Counted from the first letter of the stretch, positions 18,025 through 26,461 are shown. The stretch is 64,000 bases of DNA from Arcicella sp040387735 (GCA_040387735.1 JAZKDE010000043.1:37084-101083), one strand, 5' to 3'. Made by a program: numbers and translations. The notes: generated by a model not told the origin, from the sequence alone.

Positions 18025-18063
18025 AAAAGAGTCGGTAAGAATAAATTTCTTACCGACTCTTTT
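18025..18063 (+). terminator. terminator of the GMC operon
   Basis: Perfect 17-bp arms AAAAGAGTCGGTAAGAA / TTCTTACCGACTCTTTT with a 5-nt loop, 27 bp after the stop of the subunit-3 gene. Arms carry their own A and T tracts. Confidence 0.88.
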
Positions 18064-18196
18064 CGTTACTAAATAGCAAAGTATCGCTACATATCGTTTT
18101 CAACTTTTATAAATCCCTATAAACCAGCACTTTACTCGTAATTCACCATTCGTAATCCCACTTACTATCTCACTCTTTGAGTAAATAACACGCCTC

Positions 18197-18227
18197 TTTG
18201 TCTTTTTTAGACGACTCCGTAAATTGA
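18197..18227 (+). promoter_or_regulatory. possible promoter of the GH105 gene
   Basis: TTTG (18197-18200), 19 bp, TAAATTGA (18220-18227). The -33 box and spacing are ideal; the -7 box has two mismatches from TAnnTTTG. The preferred ATG is at 18263. Confidence 0.3.
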
Positions 18228-18262
18228 GTTTTATCCTTTATTTTCCTAAAATATTATCATAT

Positions 18263-20224
18263 ATGAACCTTAAAAAGTCAATATTATTTCTTTTACTTTT
18301 GGCAAGCCCTTCACTTTTTGCTCAAAGAAATTATGCAGAAAAGCTGGCAGAAACTATCATGAAAACCTATCAAGATTCGATGGTGGTGATGAAATATGCC
18401 AGTCATTTGGAACAAGACAAACAGATTCCTTCGGGCATGACCGCTGAACAAGCACAAAAAGCTCGTCCTGCCAACTGGAATTATGAAATGGGTGTGGTTT
18501 TGGAAGGAATGGAACGTCTTTGGCGTACTTCTGGAGATGCTCGCTATCTTCAATATATGCGTAGAATTGTTGATAAATTTATCACGCCCGAAGGAAATAT
18601 TCGTACTTTCAAAGTGGATGAATATAATTTGGATAACATACCAACGGGGCGTCAGTTATTGACGCTTTATCAGACTTTCCATGAGGAAAAATATAAGCTT
18701 GCCGCTGATTTACTGTACAAACAATTGGGCGTTCAGCCTCGTAATAAAGTAGGTGGGTTTTGGCATAAATTAAAATATCCAACGCAAATGTGGTTGGACG
18801 GCCTTTACATGGCTGAACCATTTTACGCTGAATACTCATTGATGACAGGTAAAAATGAGAATTTTGATGACATTGTTAATCAATTTGTTTGGATGGAACG
18901 TTATGCTCGTGATGAAAAAACAGGTTTGTTGTATCACGGTTGGGATGAAAGTCGTCAGCAAAAATGGGCGAATCCGCAAAACGGTAAATCTCCTGAATTT
19001 TGGAGCCGTGCAATGGGCTGGTACATCATGGGATTGGTGGACGTTTTAGATTATTTCCCGAAAGACCATCCACGTCGTGCAGAATTAATCGCCGTTTTAG
19101 AACGCACTTCGGCAGGAATTATAAAATATCAAGACCCTGCATCGGGTGTTTGGTGGCAAGTTACCGACAAAGGTGGTCAAGCAGGAAATTACCTTGAATC
19201 ATCGGGTTCGTCCATGTTTGTTTACGGATTGGCAAAAGCTGCTCGTATGGGATATATCAGCGATTCTTACCTTCCTGCCATCAAAAAAGGCTACGATGGA
19301 TTAATCAAAACCTTCATTGAAACCGATACCCAAGACAATGTTCATTTGACAAAAGCAGTTGGTGGTGCGGGTTTAGGTGGAACTCCATACCGTGACGGAA
19401 CGTATGATTATTACGTAAAAGAACCCACAAGAACAGATGATTTGAAAGCAGCAGGGCCTTTTATGGAAGCTTGTGTGGAAGCAGAATTGTTAAATTCTAT
19501 CTCCGTTGGAAAGGGGAAAAATGTCGTGATTGACAATCATTTCAATAACGAATATAGAAAAGATAACGGTTTGAAATTCCATTATACTTGGGAAGACCGT
19601 TTCGATTCTGGCTTTGCATGGTTTGGTAGTATTTTCAATGATTTTGGTGCAAAAACTTCTACTTTGACTTCTGCTCCAACGGTTCAAAATCTTAAATTAG
19701 CTAACGTTTATATCATCGTTGACCCAGATTCTAAGAAAGAAACGGCTTCACCTAACTATATGAGTGCTAAGGATGTACAAGAAATCAGTAATTGGGTAAA
19801 AGCGGGCGGAACTTTGGTAATGATGGCAAATGATACCTCAAACTGTGAAATTCCTCATTTTAATGAATTAGCAAAAACATTCGGTATTGAGTTTACAACC
19901 AAAAATAGAAATATGGTTCAAGGTGTTCAGTTTGAACAAGGTCGTTTGGATATTCCTGCTAATAATTTAGTCTTCAAAAACACCAAGTCAATTTACGTAA
20001 AAGAATTGGCAACGCTTAAATTGACCGCTCCTGCTCAATCAATTTTAACCGATAAAGGTGATGTGATTATTGCCGTTGCGAATGTTGGTAAAGGACGAGT
20101 TTTTGCCATTGGCGACCCTTGGCTATACAACGAATACGTAAATGCTCATAAAATCCCAATGAGTTTTGAAAACTTCAATGCTGCCAAAGATTTAGCTAAA
20201 TGGTTGCTCGAAGCAAAAAAGTAA
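18263..20224 (+). CDS. GH105/GH88-like unsaturated glucuronyl hydrolase with a C-terminal extra domain
   Basis: Periplasmic or secreted hydrolase that removes unsaturated uronic-acid residues left by polysaccharide lyases, for example from rhamnogalacturonan. The start at 18263 gives a signal peptide (MNLKKSILFLLLLASPSLFAQ); an upstream in-frame ATG at 18224 only adds residues. An (alpha/alpha)6-barrel spans about residues 25-390: WNYEMGVVLEGMERLWR, YPTQMWLDGLYMAEPFYAEY and SPEFWSRAMGWYIMGLVDVL are the family blocks, with the MWLDG Asp likely catalytic. A C-terminal region of about 200 residues (VYIIVDPDSKKETAS...SNWVKAGGTLVMM) resembles a DUF4350/GATase-like fold and is an added domain. It begins the glycosidase cluster. 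Confidence 0.9.
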   Translation: MNLKKSILFLLLLASPSLFAQRNYAEKLAETIMKTYQDSMVVMKYASHLEQDKQIPSGMTAEQAQKARPANWNYEMGVVLEGMERLWRTSGDARYLQYMRRIVDKFITPEGNIRTFKVDEYNLDNIPTGRQLLTLYQTFHEEKYKLAADLLYKQLGVQPRNKVGGFWHKLKYPTQMWLDGLYMAEPFYAEYSLMTGKNENFDDIVNQFVWMERYARDEKTGLLYHGWDESRQQKWANPQNGKSPEFWSRAMGWYIMGLVDVLDYFPKDHPRRAELIAVLERTSAGIIKYQDPASGVWWQVTDKGGQAGNYLESSGSSMFVYGLAKAARMGYISDSYLPAIKKGYDGLIKTFIETDTQDNVHLTKAVGGAGLGGTPYRDGTYDYYVKEPTRTDDLKAAGPFMEACVEAELLNSISVGKGKNVVIDNHFNNEYRKDNGLKFHYTWEDRFDSGFAWFGSIFNDFGAKTSTLTSAPTVQNLKLANVYIIVDPDSKKETASPNYMSAKDVQEISNWVKAGGTLVMMANDTSNCEIPHFNELAKTFGIEFTTKNRNMVQGVQFEQGRLDIPANNLVFKNTKSIYVKELATLKLTAPAQSILTDKGDVIIAVANVGKGRVFAIGDPWLYNEYVNAHKIPMSFENFNAAKDLAKWLLEAKK

Positions 20225-20288
20225 AACTGTTTTAAAATCAAATGTTTTATTGATGAAGATATTTAAGGTTTTATATTGACGCTTATTT

Positions 20289-20321
20289 AACGTTGGCGAG
20301 GTTTTGAACCTCGCCAACGTT
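20289..20321. repeat. 15-bp perfect palindrome after the GH105 gene
   Basis: AACGTTGGCGAGGTT-TTG-AACCTCGCCAACGTT. A long G/C-rich stem with a 3-nt loop in an A/T-rich spacer and no T-run. It may serve as a terminator or be a copy of a palindromic repeat family; a similar palindrome is at 26501. Confidence 0.7.
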
Positions 20322-20421
20322 CTCGCAGTAGATTATAAAACTTAAATCGCTCTAACTATAATAGGATGTCGATGCTGAGTTGACATCCTATTATTTATTA
20401 ATCTCAAAACTAAATCTATTC

Positions 20422-21363
20422 ATGAGAAACACACTTCATAAAGCATTATTTCTCTTTATTTTATTCGTCACCAATAATAGTTTCGGACAACAAAAAGACG
20501 TTTATTTATTTTCTTATTTTGTTGATAATGGACAAGATGGACTACATTTTGCGTACAGCAAAGACGGGCTCACTTGGGAAACGGTGAAAGACGGCAAGTC
20601 ATTTTTGAAACCCGAAATCGGTAAAGATAAACTCATGCGTGACCCATGCCTTATTCAAGCGAATGATGGCATATTTCACATGGTTTGGACATCAGGCTGG
20701 CACGATAAAATCATTGGATATGCTTCTTCAAAAGACTTAATTAATTGGTCGGAACAAAAAGCAATTCCTGTAATGGAACACGAACCGACCGCCAAAAACT
20801 CATGGGCTCCCGAAGTTTTTTATGATGATAAAAAGAAGAAATTCTTGATTTTTTGGGCAACCACAATTCCAGGAAGGCACGGCGATGTAGCGGAATCTGA
20901 GAAAGAAAAAGGCTTAAATCACAGAATTTACTACACAAAAACTAAAGATTTCAAGACATTCAGCAAAACAGAAATGTTCTTTAATCCAGATTTTAGTGCG
21001 ATTGATGCCACTATTTTGAAAGATGGAAAATCGTATTTCATGTTCATCAAAAACGAAAACCCTAATCCTCCGCAAAAGAATATTCGAGTGGTAGAGTCTA
21101 AAAAGGCAAGTTCATTTTCTACCAATGTTTCTGCCCCCATTACGGGCAATTATTGGGCAGAAGGTCCAACTTCCATTAGAATTGGCGAGTACGTTTATGT
21201 GTACTTCGACAAATACCGTGACCATAAATACGGAGCAATTCGTTCAAAAGACCTAAAAACTTGGGAAGATATTTCTGACAAAGTAAGTTTCCCAAAAGGC
21301 TTACGTCATGGAACGGTTTTGAAGGTTTCTGAAGCGGTTTTTGAGGGGTTGATAGAAAAATAG
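20422..21363 (+). CDS. GH43-like five-bladed beta-propeller glycosidase, secreted
   Basis: Predicted secreted enzyme of 313 residues acting on arabinose- or xylose-containing or similar glycans. The start at 20422 yields a signal peptide (MRNTLHKALFLFILFVTNNSFGQ); the longer frame from 20380 has none. The propeller pattern is clear: FAYSKDGLTW, MRDPCLIQANDGIFHMVWTSGW (with the catalytic-type Asp after MR), YASSKDLINWSEQ, SWAPEVFYDDKKKKFLIFW and WAEGPTSIRIGEYVYVYFDKY with the Glu of the GH43 acid position. These repeats fit GH43 and close relatives (GH117/GH32 clan). It lies 197 bp from GH105 and on the same strand. The exact family is less sure than the fold. Confidence 0.82.
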   Translation: MRNTLHKALFLFILFVTNNSFGQQKDVYLFSYFVDNGQDGLHFAYSKDGLTWETVKDGKSFLKPEIGKDKLMRDPCLIQANDGIFHMVWTSGWHDKIIGYASSKDLINWSEQKAIPVMEHEPTAKNSWAPEVFYDDKKKKFLIFWATTIPGRHGDVAESEKEKGLNHRIYYTKTKDFKTFSKTEMFFNPDFSAIDATILKDGKSYFMFIKNENPNPPQKNIRVVESKKASSFSTNVSAPITGNYWAEGPTSIRIGEYVYVYFDKYRDHKYGAIRSKDLKTWEDISDKVSFPKGLRHGTVLKVSEAVFEGLIEK

Positions 21364-21398
21364 GATAGCAATTGAATTGCGGATTAAAATTACGAAAT

Positions 21399-21470
21399 TA
21401 CGGTGGATTAAATCGCAACGGCGACCCGTTCCACCGCTACAAAATGTTCCGAGCCTACGGCTCTTGTAAA
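21399..21470 (-). repeat. REP-like element A1 (inverted orientation, nested hairpin)
   Basis: Reads as the reverse of the other REP family. Outer stem GGTGG (21402-21406) / CCACC (21431-21435) encloses an inner stem AACGG (21417-21421) / CCGTT (21426-21430), which is the stem core of the opposite REP family. It is followed by CTAC (GTAG on the other strand) and the second hairpin GAGCC-TAC-GGCTC (21451-21463). Confidence 0.75.
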
Positions 21471-21512
21471 ACTATTTTAAAACCGTGTAATTTGATATAA
21501 TCATAGATCTTC

Positions 21513-21753
21513 ATTGTGATTTAATCCGTTGAAGCTAAAATTAGAGTGCCAATAAGTTCCGTAGGAACGGACAATTTGGTAGCAACGGATTTTAATCCGT
21601 TGAAGCTAAAATTAGAGTGCCAACAAGTTCCGTAGGAACGGACAATTTGGTAGCAACGGATTTTAATCCGTTATGTATCGTAAAATTAGAGTGCCAACAA
21701 GTTCCGTAGGAACGACAAAATTTGGTAGCAACGGATTTCAATCCGTTGAAATT
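21513..21753 (+). repeat. tandem REP-like array B (three copies plus a fragment) upstream of the transposase
   Basis: Three head-to-tail units of about 71-74 bp (21537-21607, 21608-21681, 21682-21753) after the tail of a fourth (ends 21536). Each has hairpin 1 GTTCC-GTA-GGAAC, a spacer ending in GTAGC, and hairpin 2 AACGGATT-TT-AATCCGTT. Copy 3 has TC for TT in the loop, and its first hairpin is followed by ACAAAA instead of GGACAA. GTAG at the foot of a hairpin is the known mark of REP sequences recognised by RAYT transposases. The last hairpin ends about 45 bp before the transposase ATG. Confidence 0.88.
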
Positions 21754-21791
21754 ATAATATTCACAATTCTTCACACTTAATAAAATAAAAA

Positions 21792-22253
21792 ATGGCAAAT
21801 ACCTATCATCAAATCTATCTACAAACAGTTTTTTCAGTAAAATATCGAAATGCTGTAATTCATAAATCTTGGCAAAGCGAATTATTTGCAGTAATTGGAA
21901 ATTTAATAAATGAAACAGGATGTAAAACAATTATTGTGAATGGCGTGGAAGACCATGTTCATTGCTTTTTAGGATTAAAACCTGCCATTTCAGTTTCAGA
22001 ATTAATGAAAACGGTAAAGGCAAAATCATCAAAACACATTAATGACCATTCTTTAACACCAGAACGATTTGAATGGCAAGAAGGTTACGGGGTATTTTCT
22101 TATGGACATTCACAAATCGACAATGTTTATAAATACATTCAAAATCAAGAAGAGCATCATAAAAAACAAACCTTTGGACAGGAATATCTAAATTTTCTTA
22201 ACAAGTTTAATGTACCTTATGATGAACGATACATTTTTGAGGACTTGACATGA
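21792..22253 (+). CDS. Y1 (IS200-like / RAYT) single-strand DNA transposase
   Basis: A 153-residue HUH endonuclease of the TnpA_REP/IS200 type, which nicks and rejoins single-stranded DNA at hairpins. The metal-binding H55-V-H57 is in DHVHCFLGL, and the catalytic tyrosine is predicted as Y115 in YKYIQNQEEHHKK, matching the YIxNQ context of IS608 TnpA. Length is normal, and there is no TnpB partner and no IS ends typical of a full IS200/IS605. Instead REP-like hairpins flank it on both sides, as for RAYT genes. It sits between two glycosidase genes of the same strand and probably arrived later. Whether it is active now is unknown; all key residues are present. Confidence 0.93.
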   Translation: MANTYHQIYLQTVFSVKYRNAVIHKSWQSELFAVIGNLINETGCKTIIVNGVEDHVHCFLGLKPAISVSELMKTVKAKSSKHINDHSLTPERFEWQEGYGVFSYGHSQIDNVYKYIQNQEEHHKKQTFGQEYLNFLNKFNVPYDERYIFEDLT

Positions 22254-22271
22254 ATCATAGAAATCGACCTA

Positions 22272-22312
22272 TTTCACCGCAATAAAATACTCCGAGCCGA
22301 TGGCTCTTGCAA
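22272..22312 (-). repeat. degenerate REP-like element A2
   Basis: Only part of the inverted family: CACCGC (remains of stem 2), AATAAAATAC, then hairpin GAGCC-GAT-GGCTC (22294-22306). The left half of stem 2 is lost. Confidence 0.6.
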
Positions 22313-22329
22313 AATTATGAATCAGCTTA

Positions 22330-22395
22330 CCAAAAAGTTCCAGTTCCAGAGGAACGGCTAATTTGGTAAAAACGGATTTGAATCCATTGCGGTTT
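22330..22395 (+). repeat. degenerate REP-like element B4
   Basis: Hairpin 1 GTTCC-AGA-GGAAC (22343-22355) with a small duplication before it (AGTTCCAGTTCC), then hairpin 2 AACGGATT-TG-AATCCATT with one mismatch. GTAGC is changed to GTAAA here, so the site is probably no longer recognised. Confidence 0.6.
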
Positions 22396-22404
22396 AATCG
22401 TTGA

Positions 22405-22463
22405 AATTACGGTGGATTAAAATCCACCGCTACAAAATGCTCCGAGCCTACGGCTCTTGTAAA
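22405..22463 (-). repeat. intact REP-like element A3
   Basis: Reverse orientation: GGTGGATT-AA-AATCCACC (22411-22428), GCTAC (GTAGC on the minus strand), spacer, then GAGCC-TAC-GGCTC. It pairs head to head with the B element that follows, giving a REPIN-like doublet. Confidence 0.8.
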
Positions 22464-22473
22464 AAATCGAAAC

Positions 22474-22530
22474 TCAACAAGTTCCGTAGGAAAGGACAAT
22501 TTGGTAGCAACGGATTTTAATCCGTTGAAG
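22474..22530 (+). repeat. REP-like element B5
   Basis: CAACAAGTTCC-GTA-GGAAAGG (one stem mismatch), TTTG-GTAGC and AACGGATT-TT-AATCCGTT (22509-22526). It sits 80 bp before the GH39-like gene, so it lies in that gene's promoter or leader region. Confidence 0.78.
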
Positions 22531-22609
22531 TTAAAATTAGATTTTCACCAAGTTTCATAAAACAACCAGTTGGGTGTCACAGTTGCGATTCAAAAACAAA
22601 TAAAACTCT

Positions 22610-24286
22610 ATGAAAAAAATAATCATAATCTTATTCGCATTGATTGGTAGTTATCAATCCTTTACCCAAAAATCAACCACCATCAATGTTGATTTCAATA
22701 AAAACATTGGCGAAATGTATCCATTTTGGGCATTTTTTGGAGCTGACGAACCCAATTACGCCTATATGAAAGACGGCAAAAAATTGCTTTCTGAATTAGC
22801 AACATTGAGTCCCGTTCCCGTTTATTTTCGGGCTCATAATATGCTCACTTCTGGACACGATACGCTCACGCTAAAATGGGGTTCAACCAATGTTTATACC
22901 GAAGATGCCAAAGGAAATCCCGTTTATGACTGGACGATTGTTGATAAAATCTTTGATACTTATTTGCAAAGAGGCATAAAACCTGTGGCTCAATTTAGCT
23001 TTATGCCCGAAGTTTTATCAACAAAACCACAACCTTACGAACACCACTGGCAACCTGGAATGCCCTACAATGACATTTATAAAGGCTGGACGTATCCTCC
23101 AAAAGACTATAATAAATGGGCAAATTTAGTCTATGAATGGGTAAAACATTCGGTAGCACGATACGGCAAAGCAGAGGTTGAAACGTGGTATTGGGAACTT
23201 TGGAATGAACCAAACATTGGCTATTGGAGCGGAACAGTCCAAGAATATTGTAAACTGTACGACTATACTGCCGATGCCGCCAAACGTGCATTGCCAACTA
23301 TCAAAATGGGAGGGCCAGAAACCACAGGGCCAAGTTGGAATAAAGCAGCTGATTTCTTAAATATCTTTCTAAAACACTGTGTTTCAGACACGAATTATGT
23401 AACGGGCAAAATTGGTGCTCCTTTGGATTTTATCTCATTTCATGCCAAAGGTGCTCCAAAAATTGTGGATGGACACGTGCAAATGAATATGGGAACGCAA
23501 TTGCGAGACATTTCAGAAGGTTTCAGAATTGTAACGTCTTATCCAACGTTTAAAAACTTACCCATCATTATTGGCGAGTCTGACCCCGAAGGTTGTGCGG
23601 CTTGTGGCATGAAAACAAATCCACAAAATGCTTACCGAAATGGCACGATGTACTCGAGTTATACCGCCGCTTCCTTTGCCAGAAAATATGCCCTTGCCGA
23701 TTTCTACAAAGCTAATCTTTTGGGAGCAGTAAGTTGGTCTTTCGAGTTTGAAAATCAGCCTTATTTCTACGGATTCCGTGATTTAGCGACCAATGGCATT
23801 GATAAACCCGTGTTAAATGTGTTCCGAATGTTCGGCATGATGTCGGGAAAAAGAGTGGAAGTAAAAGGCAATCAAAACTATAATTTCACGATGGTTCGAG
23901 ATTCAAGTGTACGAGGTAAAAATGCAGACATTGACGCACTTGCCAGTAAAGATGCTCACTCGGCGGCGGTTATGCTTTGGAATTATCACGATGACGATGT
24001 GCAAGCGGCAAATGCGAAGATTGAGGTAAATTTGAAAGGTTTTCCCGCCAAACAGGTTAATTTTCACCATTACAGAATCGACAGCGAAAACAGTAATTCT
24101 TACGAAGTTTGGAAGAAAATGGGTTCTCCCGAAAACCCAACGAAAGAGCAAATTGCTACCTTAGAAAAAGCGGGACAATTAACCTTATTGACTTCACCAA
24201 GTTATGTAAAAACGCAAAATGGCGAGCTAAAAATGACTATTTCTTTACCGAGACAAGGCGTTTCATTATTGAAATTTGACTGGTAA
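22610..24286 (+). CDS. GH39-like glycosidase, secreted
   Basis: Predicted retaining glycosidase of 558 residues, exported by a signal peptide (MKKIIIILFALIGSYQSFTQ). The (beta/alpha)8 barrel has the clan-A acid/base in W198-N199-E200-P201 within WYWELWNEPNIGYWSG, and a nucleophile Glu about 123 residues later (E323 in PIIIGESDPEG), spacing typical for GH39 beta-xylosidases and related enzymes. The early motif YFRAHNMLTSGHDT also fits GH39. A C-terminal beta region follows, including AVMLWNYHDDD. Probable targets are xylose- or uronate-containing oligosaccharides released by the other enzymes. It lies directly after the REP cluster and 36 bp before the next glycosidase. Confidence 0.9.
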   Translation: MKKIIIILFALIGSYQSFTQKSTTINVDFNKNIGEMYPFWAFFGADEPNYAYMKDGKKLLSELATLSPVPVYFRAHNMLTSGHDTLTLKWGSTNVYTEDAKGNPVYDWTIVDKIFDTYLQRGIKPVAQFSFMPEVLSTKPQPYEHHWQPGMPYNDIYKGWTYPPKDYNKWANLVYEWVKHSVARYGKAEVETWYWELWNEPNIGYWSGTVQEYCKLYDYTADAAKRALPTIKMGGPETTGPSWNKAADFLNIFLKHCVSDTNYVTGKIGAPLDFISFHAKGAPKIVDGHVQMNMGTQLRDISEGFRIVTSYPTFKNLPIIIGESDPEGCAACGMKTNPQNAYRNGTMYSSYTAASFARKYALADFYKANLLGAVSWSFEFENQPYFYGFRDLATNGIDKPVLNVFRMFGMMSGKRVEVKGNQNYNFTMVRDSSVRGKNADIDALASKDAHSAAVMLWNYHDDDVQAANAKIEVNLKGFPAKQVNFHHYRIDSENSNSYEVWKKMGSPENPTKEQIATLEKAGQLTLLTSPSYVKTQNGELKMTISLPRQGVSLLKFDW

Positions 24287-24322
24287 ACACAACGAATGTA
24301 TCTTAAAATGAAGTCTATTTTA

Positions 24323-26461
24323 ATGAAAAACACTATTTTCAAAACACTTGCTTTATCAGCATTTTTATATTTCCCGTTAACGATTTTTGCCCAAAGAATT
24401 GATAGAAAAGCCGTCGTGGAGCGTCATAAAGTACAGGTTTCCAAACTTGATACTTTGTCGTCGCTTTCAATTGGTAATGGACATTTTGCGTTCACGGTTG
24501 ATGCTACGGGTTTACAAACTTTCCCCGATTTTTACGCCAATGGGATTCCCCTCGGTACACAGTCGGAATGGGGTTGGCATAAATTCCCAAATGTGGGTAA
24601 TTATAAAATCGAAGAAACACTAAAAGACCTCGAATCTCACGGGCGTAAAGTGCCTTACGCAGCTCAATGGAATGAACCTAAACGTAAAAAGGAAGCCTCT
24701 GATTTTATTCGTCAAAATCCGCATCGTTTGCAGTTAGGCAATCTTGGTTTTGAGCTATTCAAAAAAGACAATTCAAAAGGACAACCTTCTGATATTCAAG
24801 ATATTTCACAAACATTAAATCCATTCACGGGAGAAATAAAAAGTCATTTTATTTTTGACGGAGAGGCGGTTGATGTCCAAACATTTTGCCATCAGCAAAA
24901 CGATATTATTGCGGTAAAAGTGAAGTCTGATTTGCTAAAAACGGGTCAATTAAAAATCCGTTTACGCCTGCCCTACCCTACTGATAGGTTTGTAGATGCA
25001 GGCAATAATTGGAAAAATCCCGAGAAACATATTTCTAAAATTACGGCTTCTTCTCAAAACCAAGCAACGGTAAAACACACCTTAGACCAAGACCAATATT
25101 TCGTTCATTTATCGTGGAATAATAGTGGGAAATTACAAGAAACAGAACAGCATTATTTTGTACTTGAGCCTTCCAATTCTTCCGATATTTTGATGTTGAA
25201 TTGTCAATTTTCAGAGAAAAATATTCCTCAAAAAATCAGTTTCAGTGCTGTTCAAAATAACAGTATTTTCCATTGGTTCAATTTTTGGAATACAGGCGGA
25301 GCAATTGACCTTAGAGGTAGCACCGACCCACGAGCAAATGAGTTGGAACGTCAAATTATTCTTTCGGAATATCTTACTAAAATACAATGTGCTGGTTCGT
25401 CTCCTCCGCAAGAAACTGGCTTAACGTACAACTCTTGGTACGGTAAACCTCACCTCGAAATGCACTGGTGGCACGGTGTACATTTTGCCCTTTGGGGACG
25501 AATTGATTTATTAGAAAAAAGTTTAGCTTGGTATAAAAAAGCCTTACCAACTGCCCACAGAATAGCACAAAGACAAGGTTTTGCAGGAGCAAGATGGCCT
25601 AAAATGACAGATAACGAAGGCGGTGAAACGTCCTCTTCGGTTGGTTCATATTTAATTTGGCAAGAACCACACATTATTACTTTTTCAGAATTAGTTTACC
25701 GTCAAAAACCAAATCGCCAAACCTTAGAAAAATACAAACAAGTAGTTTTTGAAACGGCTGAATTTATGGCTTCTTTTGCCTATTTTGATAAAGAAAAAGG
25801 GAAGTATATTTTAGGAAAAGGGATTATTTCGGCTCAGGAAAGATTCAAACCTGAGGACACTTTTAACCCAACTTATGAGCTAAATTATTGGTATCAAACG
25901 CTAACAATTGCCCAAAATTGGCGTAAAAGATTAGGCTTAAAACCAAATAAAAATTGGCAAAAAGTGATTGATAATTTATCGCCACTACCAACAAAAGATG
26001 GGCTTTATTTAGCTACCGAAAACGCTCAGGATTCTTATACAAATCCCAAATATTTAACCGACCACCCTGCCGTTTTATGCACTTTGGGAATGTTGCCCGA
26101 AACTGCAATGCTTGATAAGCCAACCATGAAAAGAACATTTGAAAAAGTTTGGAATGTTTGGGATTGGCAGGACACTTGGGGCTGGGATTTCCCGATGGTT
26201 GCCATGACTGCCACTCGTTTGGATATGCCCGAAAAAGCTATCGACGGATTGATGATGAAAATTAGAACGAATACGTATTTACCGAACGGACACAATTTTC
26301 AAGATGGACGCTTACGCCTTTATTTACCGGGAAATGGTGGACTTTTAACCGCCGTTGCTCTCATGTGTGCAGGTTATGACAACTGCAAAACACAAAATCC
26401 TGGATTCCCTAAAGATGGTACTTGGATAGTAAAATGGGAAGGTTTAGAGAAGCTTTTTTAG
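24323..26461 (+). CDS. six-hairpin (alpha/alpha)6 glycosidase-like protein, family unassigned
   Basis: A secreted protein of about 712 residues; the start at 24323 gives the signal MKNTIFKTLALSAFLYFPLTIFAQ, with further ATGs at 24296 and 24308. An N-terminal beta domain (SIGNGHFAFTVDATGLQTF, about 30-280) precedes an (alpha/alpha)6 barrel. Barrel landmarks are NSWYGKPHLEMHWWHGVHFALWGR, GARWPKMTDNEGGETSS and FNPTYELNYWYQTL, whose Glu occupies the catalytic-acid place in GH65-type enzymes, and TWGWDFPMVAMTATRL. The fold resembles GH65/GH95 relatives, but I cannot name a family. It is 36 bp after the GH39-like gene, so they are likely co-transcribed and degrade the same glycan. Confidence 0.75.
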   Translation: MKNTIFKTLALSAFLYFPLTIFAQRIDRKAVVERHKVQVSKLDTLSSLSIGNGHFAFTVDATGLQTFPDFYANGIPLGTQSEWGWHKFPNVGNYKIEETLKDLESHGRKVPYAAQWNEPKRKKEASDFIRQNPHRLQLGNLGFELFKKDNSKGQPSDIQDISQTLNPFTGEIKSHFIFDGEAVDVQTFCHQQNDIIAVKVKSDLLKTGQLKIRLRLPYPTDRFVDAGNNWKNPEKHISKITASSQNQATVKHTLDQDQYFVHLSWNNSGKLQETEQHYFVLEPSNSSDILMLNCQFSEKNIPQKISFSAVQNNSIFHWFNFWNTGGAIDLRGSTDPRANELERQIILSEYLTKIQCAGSSPPQETGLTYNSWYGKPHLEMHWWHGVHFALWGRIDLLEKSLAWYKKALPTAHRIAQRQGFAGARWPKMTDNEGGETSSSVGSYLIWQEPHIITFSELVYRQKPNRQTLEKYKQVVFETAEFMASFAYFDKEKGKYILGKGIISAQERFKPEDTFNPTYELNYWYQTLTIAQNWRKRLGLKPNKNWQKVIDNLSPLPTKDGLYLATENAQDSYTNPKYLTDHPAVLCTLGMLPETAMLDKPTMKRTFEKVWNVWDWQDTWGWDFPMVAMTATRLDMPEKAIDGLMMKIRTNTYLPNGHNFQDGRLRLYLPGNGGLLTAVALMCAGYDNCKTQNPGFPKDGTWIVKWEGLEKLF

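Noticed and set aside
21537..21753. Regular repeats that might suggest a CRISPR array
   Set aside because: Repeat units are contiguous (about 71-74 bp), with no unique spacers and no cas genes; each unit is a two-hairpin REP-like element.
21592..21930. 112-codon minus-strand frame across the REP array
   Set aside because: It translates repeated REP units and antisense of the transposase start; the repeated peptide is a by-product of the repeats.
18263..26461. Complete polysaccharide-utilization locus
   Set aside because: No SusC-like receptor or SusD-like lipoprotein is present in the window; only enzymes and a possible sensor.
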